From a virus: a stretch of 62,111 bases of DNA. Every line of letters starts with the position of its first letter. The first letter of the stretch is position 1. The stretch is taken from positions 1-62,111 of the IMG/VR virus record IMGVR_UViG_3300024255_000025, one strand, 5' to 3'. Under the pieces are notes generated by a model. That model made no database searches. It had not been told where the DNA came from and saw nothing but the letters and a program-made list of their open reading frames with translations. This document shows positions 55,221-62,111 of this stretch, in pieces. Position numbers and translations under genes: made by a program.

Positions 55221-56146
55221 TGCCAAGGTTAACCCCTGATGATCTTTATAGATTGTATCGTGAAGGTATGCCCGGAACACTTTGGGAGAATCATGTGTTT
55301 GAAGAACTCATAGAAAGTTCTAAGTATGCATATTTTAAAGATGGTGCAAAAAAAATTAAGAATAGTGGGAAAGGGAAGTTATCTACTCCGTTTCGTTCTG
55401 CTCTAAGTTTTGATAAGAACTGCTATATCGAAAGGCAAACCACTGGAGATTGTGTCTCACATTCTACTAGGAATGCTGTTGATGTAACCAGAGCAGTTGA
55501 AATGCATGTAGAAGGAGAACCCGAAAGCTGGGTTGCTAGAGGAGCGACGGAAGCAATATATGGATGCAGAGGTCATGGTGGACAAGGTATGAGTTGTAGT
55601 CGTGCTGCAACATTTGTCAGTCAAAGCGGTGGTGTTCTTGTTCGTAAAAACTATCCCGGTGTTGCTGACTTTAGTAAATACAATGGAAGCATGGGAGCAA
55701 GATGGGGAAGCAGAGGCCTTCCAGATAAAGTAATTGACGAAGCAGAAAAACACAAAATTAAAACAGTCTCACTTGTTAAAACTGTAGAAGAGGCAAGAGA
55801 TGCACTAGCCAATGGGTATGGTTTAAGTGTGTGTAGTGGCTATGGATTTTCTAACAAAAGAGATAGCAAGGGGTTCGCCCGAAAAAGTGGAGGCTGGAAT
55901 CACGCAATGGCATGGACGGCTTGTGACGACACAGGTAACGAGCCAGCATTTCTTGTACAAAATAGTTGGGGGAAATTTAACAGCGGAGGTCATCCTGAAT
56001 GGGGTCCGATACCAGACGGTTCATTCCTGATACATGCTGACATTGCAGCAGGAATGCTTAGAGGTAATGGTGCTTATGCTTTCAGTTCCTTTAACGGCTT
56101 TCCACCACAAGAATTACCAGATTACGGTTTTGACACATATCTATAA
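55220..56146 (+). CDS. Papain-like cysteine protease
   Basis: All catalytic positions of a C1-type peptidase are present: Gln 73 and Cys 78 in RQTTGDCVSHS, His 228 in GGWNHAMAWT and Asn 248 in LVQNSWG. The enzyme has 308 residues, no signal peptide and no obvious propeptide inhibitor domain. Its place among late structural genes suggests a virion-borne protease. An inactive paralog lies at 58984-61083. Confidence 0.85.
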   Translation: MPRLTPDDLYRLYREGMPGTLWENHVFEELIESSKYAYFKDGAKKIKNSGKGKLSTPFRSALSFDKNCYIERQTTGDCVSHSTRNAVDVTRAVEMHVEGEPESWVARGATEAIYGCRGHGGQGMSCSRAATFVSQSGGVLVRKNYPGVADFSKYNGSMGARWGSRGLPDKVIDEAEKHKIKTVSLVKTVEEARDALANGYGLSVCSGYGFSNKRDSKGFARKSGGWNHAMAWTACDDTGNEPAFLVQNSWGKFNSGGHPEWGPIPDGSFLIHADIAAGMLRGNGAYAFSSFNGFPPQELPDYGFDTYL

Positions 56147-56157
56147 AGGGATAAATT

Positions 56158-56907
56158 ATGGCAGACGCTAAGATTACAGAATTGCCTGAAGCACCTACTA
56201 TAGCTACAGATGACTTGCTCTGTGTAGTAACAGGAGTTAGTGATGTACCAGAAACTATGAAGGTTGATGTCAATCGTTTTGTTGCACAGTCAGTCAAACC
56301 AAGTGACTTACTGGTACAAGGAGACGGTGTAACTTTGACAACAAATGCTGCACCAGATGCAGACAGTCCTGAGACAGTAACTATATCTGCTGCTACGGAC
56401 ACCATTGGTCAAGACATATTTCCTATCAAGGTAGCCACACAAAACTACTCTCTTGCACAGAATACCATTATTACGCCACTAGAATTAGCACAAACCATTG
56501 CTGATGGTACTCAGTATATGGTAAGCACTCATTTTGTTTTTAATATAGGAAACGGTTTGACTAGTACTCAACAATCTGCTATAAGTGGAGGACTTGATAG
56601 TGACCAATTTATTACAAGAGGAAACTGGGTGCATTATGAAGCAATATCAAAAGAGCACCTAGAACTCCATCAGGACGCTACTCAGCAAATTGCAAATACT
56701 GGTACTTGGGTTAGTTTTGGAAATAATCCGTCTTCTATATTTAATGTACCATGCACAGTCACTTCACAACAACAGTTCTATGTAAAGAATGATTCTGGTG
56801 GAGACTTAACTCTACAACTAGAGATAGTTACAAATCATAATTTTGTTGGAAATGACAGCATTGCTCTTTTAACAGGAAGTTCCGTAACTTATACAAAGGT
56901 GACCTAA
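56158..56907 (+). CDS. Phage structural/adhesin-like protein (249 aa)
   Basis: It begins ADAKITELPEAPTIATDDLL, followed by VTGVSDVPETMKVD, an N-terminal anchor found on many phage tail and fibre proteins (I-T-x-L-x-x-x-x-x-x-x-x-D-x-L). The rest is beta-rich and Thr/Ser-rich. Likely a fibre or baseplate-attached protein. Confidence 0.7.
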   Translation: MADAKITELPEAPTIATDDLLCVVTGVSDVPETMKVDVNRFVAQSVKPSDLLVQGDGVTLTTNAAPDADSPETVTISAATDTIGQDIFPIKVATQNYSLAQNTIITPLELAQTIADGTQYMVSTHFVFNIGNGLTSTQQSAISGGLDSDQFITRGNWVHYEAISKEHLELHQDATQQIANTGTWVSFGNNPSSIFNVPCTVTSQQQFYVKNDSGGDLTLQLEIVTNHNFVGNDSIALLTGSSVTYTKVT

Positions 56908-57068
56908 TGAGTATCATAGATAAAATTGCTATGAATAGATTAATTAAAATTATTGGCGACTTTATATTGGCTTTGCTAAAAATGTTTCAGCCTAATGACG
57001 ACATAACAAAACCTGAGAAAAAAAGACCAATTATAGACAAACTAAAAAATATTTTTAAGAAAGAATAA
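56907..57068 (+). CDS. Small amphipathic protein (53 aa)
   Basis: ATG 56907 overlaps the previous stop by one base. A hydrophobic/amphipathic helix (RLIKIIGDFILALLKMF) precedes a very basic tail. It may attach to the membrane. Confidence 0.48.
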   Translation: MSIIDKIAMNRLIKIIGDFILALLKMFQPNDDITKPEKKRPIIDKLKNIFKKE

Positions 57069-57173
57069 CGTCACTAAACAGTCTGGTTCACAAATAATTT
57101 TGTCCTTATATTAAGGTGGATCATACCTCCCGACATTATCAAAACTGATACAAAGTTCAGGGAGTGGCGTTAT
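57065..57173 (+). other. Long stem-loop in 135-bp intergenic gap
   Basis: ATAACGTCACT (57065-57075) pairs with AGTGGCGTTAT (57163-57173) over 11 bp with one G.U pair. A competing inner helix CTCCC/GGGAG (57127-57131/57160-57164) and a small hairpin AGGT/ACCT within the loop are possible. T-rich bases follow. It may be a terminator or structured RNA. No gene lies in the gap. Confidence 0.5.
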
Positions 57174-57203
57174 TTTATTTAACAAGAAAGATAGGATGAA
57201 CAA

Positions 57204-57437
57204 ATGAGTAGAGTTATTTTATGCGGTGTACTTGCTTCTATGGTTGCAGTATCTACACTACCCAAATACAGCACAACTGCGGTTACTACATTAGTAGGTG
57301 CCGTTATAAAGGCTTCTCAATCAATAGAGATAGCTGAAAAATACAAAAGAAAAGATTGTCCCGTTTGTGAGGGCAAAGGCTGGTACTGGAGCGGTGATGG
57401 AATTGCAAAAATTAACTGTCAGTATTGTGAACCTTAA
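57204..57437 (+). CDS. Exported small zinc-finger-like protein (77 aa)
   Basis: An N-terminal hydrophobic segment (VILCGVLASMVAVSTL) acts as signal or anchor. The C-terminus holds CPVCEGKGWYWSGDG and CQYC, a CxxCxGxG-type zinc knuckle like those in DnaJ. Similar short proteins recur in phages near lysis or tail genes. Function unknown. Confidence 0.6.
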   Translation: MSRVILCGVLASMVAVSTLPKYSTTAVTTLVGAVIKASQSIEIAEKYKRKDCPVCEGKGWYWSGDGIAKINCQYCEP

Positions 57438-57456
57438 ACCCAGTATAGAGAACATA

Positions 57457-57840
57457 ATGGAAAATCAAGAAAAACTTAAAGAAATCGCTGCCCGTGTTTT
57501 AGAAAAGGCGAACTATCAATCCGATGATAATGTAGAGTCTGATGAACATGGTAGCGTAATAGCTGTAATCATGGTTATTAGCGTGATGCTTACTCTTATT
57601 AGAATTATACAAGAGTGCAATAAAGATAAAGATAAAATGTTTTATGCCAATCGTGTCAGAAACTTTAGTGTGAGACGAGGCTGGTTTACAAAGATGAAAA
57701 TTAAACGAGTACTAAGGAGAGAACTCAAGCCTGAAGATTATAAAAAAAATTCAGCTTCTCTAGTTAATGCTATATTGGATGAAGCAGCAACTATGAAAGA
57801 GGAAGACCTTATTGCTTTACTGGAGGCCTCAAATGTTTAG
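57457..57840 (+). CDS. Membrane protein (127 aa)
   Basis: ATG 57457 is preferred because it begins a compact protein after the preceding stop. One membrane helix (VIAVIMVISVMLTLIRII) and a strongly basic central part (RRGWFTKMKIKRVLRREL). Unrecognised. It overlaps the next start by 8 bp. Confidence 0.52.
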   Translation: MENQEKLKEIAARVLEKANYQSDDNVESDEHGSVIAVIMVISVMLTLIRIIQECNKDKDKMFYANRVRNFSVRRGWFTKMKIKRVLRRELKPEDYKKNSASLVNAILDEAATMKEEDLIALLEASNV

Positions 57841-58081
57841 TTTATTTATATGGGCGGTATACGGTATTTTTGTAGGATCAATAGCTAAAACTATAGTTCC
57901 CGGCGAAGAAAACTTTGGATTTATTAAAACTGTAGCTTTAGGAGTCATAGGATCATATATGGGAGGAGCAGGATTATATATGCTAGGATCATATTCTGTC
58001 ATAGAACCAGCAGGTATTTTTGCTGGTGTAGCAGGTAGTGTACTAGCGTTAGTACTGTATAATAAATTAAATGAGAAATAA
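57833..58081 (+). CDS. GlsB/YeaQ/YmgE-type small membrane protein (82 aa)
   Basis: AVYGIFVGSIAKTIVPGEEN, then ALGVIGSYMGG, fits the three-helix transglycosylase-associated family (G-x-[IL]-A-x-x-[IL]-x-P-G ... G-x-x-G-[AS]-x-[IL]-G-G). GGAGG precedes ATG 57833. In bacteria these are stress-linked inner-membrane proteins. A phage copy may affect envelope permeability or lysis. Confidence 0.72.
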   Translation: MFSLFIWAVYGIFVGSIAKTIVPGEENFGFIKTVALGVIGSYMGGAGLYMLGSYSVIEPAGIFAGVAGSVLALVLYNKLNEK

Positions 58082-58997
58082 AACAGCAGTATTTTTACAT
58101 CTGTATCATCAAGATCAAGCAAAATATTTTTACGACTACCTCTTCCCTATTAAAGACATGGTAGATATATATATCACACTGCCTGATTCAGTAGACTGTG
58201 ATGTTACAGTAACCATGTTAAGTGACTTGAATCCTCAGATTGATTACGTAGATAATGTCGGTGGAGACATATTGCCCTTTCTAAGAAGTCTAGTAAAATA
58301 TGCATCGCATTATAAGTATTTCTTTAAAATACATAGTAAAAAAAGCCTACTCCATAGATTCTGCCACTGGAAAGAAATATTAGTATATGAACTATTAGGT
58401 AGTCCAAAAATACTAAGACAAAACTGTCTATTGTTGGATAATCCTTTTATAGATAGTATAGGCCCTCTTTCCATGCTGATGAACCACGATAGATGCCACA
58501 AACCCTATATACACTTCCTCATGGATGAACTAGGCATACCTTTCGATAATTATAGTCATTTTGTTGGAGGCACTATGTTTGCAGGCTGTTCTGAAACATA
58601 TTTAAAATATTTTAATAAAGAGGTTGTAGATTATATAGAAGGGCTTATGATAGATAATAAAGAGCTTGGTCGAACAGTCAAAGATCAGGATGTTCATGGT
58701 CTTTGTGTAGCAACTTATATTCATGCTTTAGAAAGAATTTTTGGCTATTTAGGAAACCTATATCCTATAACTATGTCTACTATTACCGTGAACGGAATTA
58801 ATTCTCCTAAACAAATAGTGGTTACTAAAAATAATGAAGTTTATTGTCATAGCGACAGTTCAATCTGTGGCAATATAGTAGAAGAAAATTTGGATCAGTT
58901 GGCTATCATATGGAAACATAAAAGACCTAGAAAAAAAGAGATATACAAAAAGACTTCTGAGAACACAATAACAAAGGTTACGAATGACTCCAGATGA
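58071..58997 (+). CDS. RgpF-like (rhamnan synthesis F) glycosyltransferase-associated protein
   Basis: DNVGGDILPFL, HYKYFFKIHSKKSLL, GTMFAGCSETYLKYF and the spacing between them match the RgpF family, which acts in assembly of rhamnose-glucose surface polysaccharides. Length is 308 residues, about half of the large bacterial RgpF proteins, so it covers the core domain only. It may decorate virion tail or host surface. It overlaps the next gene by 14 bp. Confidence 0.72.
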   Translation: MRNKTAVFLHLYHQDQAKYFYDYLFPIKDMVDIYITLPDSVDCDVTVTMLSDLNPQIDYVDNVGGDILPFLRSLVKYASHYKYFFKIHSKKSLLHRFCHWKEILVYELLGSPKILRQNCLLLDNPFIDSIGPLSMLMNHDRCHKPYIHFLMDELGIPFDNYSHFVGGTMFAGCSETYLKYFNKEVVDYIEGLMIDNKELGRTVKDQDVHGLCVATYIHALERIFGYLGNLYPITMSTITVNGINSPKQIVVTKNNEVYCHSDSSICGNIVEENLDQLAIIWKHKRPRKKEIYKKTSENTITKVTNDSR

Positions 58998-61083
58998 ACT
59001 ATATGAGGCACTTACAAGAAACCCTTGTGATCCTAGCCCAACATCGCCTAGAAAAATTGATTACTTTGCAGACAACAGCAACTCTGAAGTATTCGGTACT
59101 TATCCACAGGGAGTTTCTGCTGCTTACTGGCTAGCTAGAATTGTTGATGCAGTATCTATTTTAAAATATCCTTGCTTTAGTGCCGCAGCAGATTCTACAC
59201 TATACAGTGCAACTAATAATGACCATGAATACCAATTAGTATTGCCATTTAAATTTTTAGAACAATTAGATGGCGGGGCTTATAAAGAATGTTGCTCAAT
59301 CCCACAAGCCGCAGTAGCACATGCTTTCAGGAACTCTGCGGACACTATGAGGGCTTGTCACTATGTAGGAGATAACAATTTCTCAAAAAGTTTTCACAGA
59401 ATGGCTACTGAATACATGACATACTGGGGATGGAACAGCATACCAGACAATATGTTGATGATGGGGCCAGATTTAATATCAGCAGAAGAAGTAGGACAAA
59501 CTCTAGAACCACAAGACGTACTTGAAGTAAGGTCTCCTACAGTAGGAGTAATGAGTTGTTGGCCCGGAGCCCAAGGTGTGCCGGGAGCCGCACATTCATG
59601 CGTAACATGTGCTGGTGAAGACCAGCCAAAGTGTAGATCGTGTGGCTGCTGCCCACCAATAGACCCACCTCCTGAAAATGACCCTTGCTGTAAACCCGGA
59701 ACTCCAGAATACTATAGTGAGTGTTGTGGGTTTGATAGAACTGCTACATTTGAGGGTAGATATATACAGTTCGCATACTGGGTTCCTTCTCAAGACGGTT
59801 CGCAGAGAGGAGACTTATTATCAGGTAGACAAGATGAAAAAATGTATCACATAGGAGTTTTAGAAAGAAGAGAATATTCAGGTATATGCAACCTCAGAAA
59901 CAATCAAGCAGATAGATTAAACACTATTGATAAAGGCCTATTCTTTGAATGGCTACAGGAACGCAACGGCTGGAACTATCAAACAATGAAGCCAAAGACT
60001 ACTGATCCTGATAGTCCCAACTTAAAACAAGAAGAAAAGATAGAAAGAATAAGGGCTACAGTACCTCTTATGCTAGATGTAAGCGTAAACGGCAAAGCAG
60101 GAATGCCAAGTTCATCCAGTGACTACGAAGCATATCTTAGAACAATAAAGCAACTACTCTGGAACGGAGAAGGCGTAGCTTTGTTTACTAACGTAGGTTT
60201 TCCCAATAGAAGAGATAGTCAAGGTTTAGCATATCCAGATAGAATATGGTATACCATGTATAGCATTATAGGCTATGACGATAGAAGACTAGAGTTTGAC
60301 GAATGTGTGTATGTTCTACAATGTCCATTAGGAAATTGGATTACTGGAGGTGAACCAAACTGGGGGCCATTACCAGACGGTTCGTTTTTAGTTACCGAAA
60401 CCGTTTTGAAAGACATGATTAGATACATGAATGGTAGCGACTATTATGCCTGTAGGCAAACTGTTTGCCCAGCCAACGAAGGAATAGACTGTACTGATCC
60501 TTTTGTTATACTAGAGTATGAGGGATGTCAAGGAGTTCCTATTTATCCCAACTGTCTACCTTACTTTTGTGCTGAAAGACAAAGTGCTTTCGGTATGTTA
60601 TTTGCTCTCTCTCTTAATCCTCGTTTCACCCAAAGTAACAAGGGAGATGATTTGTTGCACTATTCTCAAAATATCCCTACTCATGTTACAGCAGATTTGC
60701 TTTCAGAGAGTAAGGCTTATTGCAAAATACCTTCTCATGAACGAGACGATGAATGTGAGGCCGAGGACTTTGAAGGAGACTGCTATCTACCTTTAGATTT
60801 AGAATTTATATGGGGTTGGGGTAAAGCCTTTAATAATGAAGGAGAACTAGATCGTCTTGAAGGTAATATGTACAAGGACAGAGCATTTAAGAAAAGAGCA
60901 CATAAACATGCAACGGCACATCAAGACATAGAGACATCTGCCATACCAATAAACTGTCTGGACTCGGAGAACAACGCGACCATAAATATACAATGGGAAC
61001 CATATCTAGGTTATCTTAAAGTTAATGTGGCAAAACCACCGGGATATCACATAATTCACTTAGAAGGAAAAGGGTGTTTTTAA
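58984..61083 (+). CDS. Enlarged, catalytically dead papain-like paralog (virion protein candidate)
   Basis: Residues about 390-490 align with the protease at 55220-56146: N-x-GxxF-NRRDSQG, WYTMYSIIGYDD and GEPNWGPLPDGSFL match its NKRDSKG, WNHAMAWTACDD and HPEWGPIPDGSFL. The catalytic Cys position (GDCVS) is QGVS here, His (WNHAM) is WYTMY, and Asn (QNSWG) is QCPLG. A Cys-rich insertion near residues 200-250 and a C-terminal extension make 699 residues. The fold is therefore kept without chemistry, as expected of a structural or substrate-binding protein. Confidence 0.75.
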   Translation: MTPDELYEALTRNPCDPSPTSPRKIDYFADNSNSEVFGTYPQGVSAAYWLARIVDAVSILKYPCFSAAADSTLYSATNNDHEYQLVLPFKFLEQLDGGAYKECCSIPQAAVAHAFRNSADTMRACHYVGDNNFSKSFHRMATEYMTYWGWNSIPDNMLMMGPDLISAEEVGQTLEPQDVLEVRSPTVGVMSCWPGAQGVPGAAHSCVTCAGEDQPKCRSCGCCPPIDPPPENDPCCKPGTPEYYSECCGFDRTATFEGRYIQFAYWVPSQDGSQRGDLLSGRQDEKMYHIGVLERREYSGICNLRNNQADRLNTIDKGLFFEWLQERNGWNYQTMKPKTTDPDSPNLKQEEKIERIRATVPLMLDVSVNGKAGMPSSSSDYEAYLRTIKQLLWNGEGVALFTNVGFPNRRDSQGLAYPDRIWYTMYSIIGYDDRRLEFDECVYVLQCPLGNWITGGEPNWGPLPDGSFLVTETVLKDMIRYMNGSDYYACRQTVCPANEGIDCTDPFVILEYEGCQGVPIYPNCLPYFCAERQSAFGMLFALSLNPRFTQSNKGDDLLHYSQNIPTHVTADLLSESKAYCKIPSHERDDECEAEDFEGDCYLPLDLEFIWGWGKAFNNEGELDRLEGNMYKDRAFKKRAHKHATAHQDIETSAIPINCLDSENNATINIQWEPYLGYLKVNVAKPPGYHIIHLEGKGCF

Positions 61084-62111
61084 TGGATAGATTTGAAGTA
61101 GAAAATTTTACCACAGTTACAGACTTGGTAGATCAGGACTGCACTTTCTCACTTCCTGTAAAATCAGAGTTTGATCTTGTAGACTTAAATAGGTGTTTTA
61201 TACAAGGAGGGTCTGTTACGTTTACAGACAAATATAGGCTTTCTAATAGTCAAGCATGTGTAACTTTTATGGAAAAGTTGTTTCCAGTACCATCATGTGT
61301 TTATGAAGAAGATGAAAACGGAGAAGAATCAGACACTCCTAAAGAATTAAGAACAGAGGCACAAGCAAGTACGTTGTTTGGTATTTCAGACCCAGAGACT
61401 TTAGGAGAAGTACAGACAAGTAGTGAGTGGGAACCTGCATCAGACTATGAAGACAGCAAGTCTTATGAATATTGGGACGCTGTGAACGCCATAAATAACA
61501 ACATATCTTACACTAACATCCTAGATGAATGCGAAATAAGTTTTTATGGTCTACCTAAAGGAGAAGCATATATATGTTCTTGGGTGAATGGAGGGACTAT
61601 ACTTTGTAATAATATGAACTTTTTTGCAATCAACTTGGATTCTCCACCTCCAGTAGAAGAAGAGGATGCCGCTTTTTTTGCTAGCTTTGAAAACCCTATG
61701 GAATCACGAAACTATGGATGCTATTTAATAATTGATGGTCAAGACAGAAGTAAAATACCAAATAGAGAAGATGGTATTCCTGTAGAGCAAACAGTAATGA
61801 ACCAAAAAATTAGATTTATTAATAACACCTTGACTGCTGAAGAACAATGGTATCACGCATACTTTGTACAACCGCTAGCGTACAGGCTTACATTTCAAGA
61901 CCTTGAAGTTTATAAAATGGATTTAGTTGCCTATGACAAGGTCGGTACTCAGGACCGGCCCAAGTTGTCTGCACCACCCGTAAAAAGGCCTGATCTACAG
62001 GAGCCAGTGTTTGATTACGACAGCATGAGTACAAACTGCGTGTATAGCCACAGCAACATAAAGGCTTATGATCTACCAGCAGGAGGTGCAGGATATCTAG
62101 TTTTCCCAAGT
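61083..62111 (+). CDS. Probable structural protein, 3' end outside window
   Basis: The frame from ATG 61083 stays open for 343 codons to the end of the window. Its start overlaps the stop of the previous gene (TAATGG). The sequence is acidic and rich in Asp, Glu, Ser, Tyr and Cys, with beta-like segments (FIQGGSVTFTD, GCYLIIDGQDRS). No known domain was recognised. Position in the late block suggests a virion component. Confidence 0.7.
   Translation, partial: MDRFEVENFTTVTDLVDQDCTFSLPVKSEFDLVDLNRCFIQGGSVTFTDKYRLSNSQACVTFMEKLFPVPSCVYEEDENGEESDTPKELRTEAQASTLFGISDPETLGEVQTSSEWEPASDYEDSKSYEYWDAVNAINNNISYTNILDECEISFYGLPKGEAYICSWVNGGTILCNNMNFFAINLDSPPPVEEEDAAFFASFENPMESRNYGCYLIIDGQDRSKIPNREDGIPVEQTVMNQKIRFINNTLTAEEQWYHAYFVQPLAYRLTFQDLEVYKMDLVAYDKVGTQDRPKLSAPPVKRPDLQEPVFDYDSMSTNCVYSHSNIKAYDLPAGGAGYLVFPS

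Noticed and set aside
1-62111. CRISPR arrays, insertion sequences, transposases and integrases
   Set aside because: No spaced direct-repeat arrays, transposase-like or integrase-like proteins were recognised on either strand.
1-62111. Complete tRNA genes
   Set aside because: Scanning by eye for T-arm sequences gave only the minihelix at 31199-31247. No full cloverleaf was found; a covariance-model search would be decisive.

Overview
The window looks like part of a large tailed-phage (T4-like or jumbo-like caudovirus) genome. Genes are tightly packed, often overlapping at ATGA or TAATG junctions, and almost all lie on the + strand. There are dozens of tiny orphan proteins and classic phage genes: rIIA/rIIB-like, ATP-dependent DNA ligase, thyX, a phage sigma factor, a ClpP-like protease, tail-fibre-like proteins and a holin candidate. 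No large terminase, portal, major capsid protein or DNA polymerase is visible, so this is a fragment of something larger. The sequence is AT-rich.

The host is most likely a planctomycete. The phage carries a haem-binding DUF1549/DUF1553 (planctomycete cytochrome) protein, its usual DUF1501 partner and a two-cluster ferredoxin in one tight cluster (18105-22253). It also carries a DUF1559 prepilin-like protein (25174-26160) and a protein with an N-terminal LEPR-XLL-like motif (14657-15139). These families are typical of Planctomycetes and sit between ordinary phage genes. The host assignment is inferred from them.

Layout. 1-16.7 kb: end of a HhH-GPD DNA glycosylase, an HNH gene on the minus strand, then early-type small genes (many micro membrane proteins) with thyX, a UV-damage endonuclease, a PD-(D/E)XK nuclease, a glycosyltransferase and a UDP-glucose dehydrogenase-like enzyme. 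A compact, multi-helix candidate RNA (15733-15919) precedes a small HNH gene. 16.7-27 kb: DNA ligase, the planctomycete-type cluster, glycan and methyl transferases, the pseudopilin and a kinase-fold protein. 27-39 kb: rIIA/rIIB, a tRNA-like minihelix, a RuvA-like/RuvB pair, a secreted thioredoxin, an actin-fold ATPase beside a membrane protein, a minus-strand sulfotransferase, a structured 100-nt intergenic element, and S1 and S8 proteases. 39-49.5 kb: nuclease, macro domain, deoxyribosyltransferase, SET, GMP reductase, GT4, head-associated-looking proteins, PAP2 phosphatase, sigma factor, ClpP and a degenerate DeoC. 49.5-62.1 kb: late-type structural and lysis genes, including tail fibres, a papain-like protease and its catalytically dead enlarged paralog.

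Regulation. About seventeen near-consensus sigma-70 promoters (TTGACA, 16-17 bp, TATAAT/TATACT) lie mostly at gene boundaries in the first 47.6 kb and look like early promoters read by host RNA polymerase. From about 26.9 kb, and mostly in the right half, a different motif, GGTGTA followed by A/T-rich bases, lies 25-50 bp before start codons with no clear -35 box. It may be the target of the phage sigma factor (46288-46872). Two strong intrinsic terminators (13458-13498 and 50245-50276) are clear.
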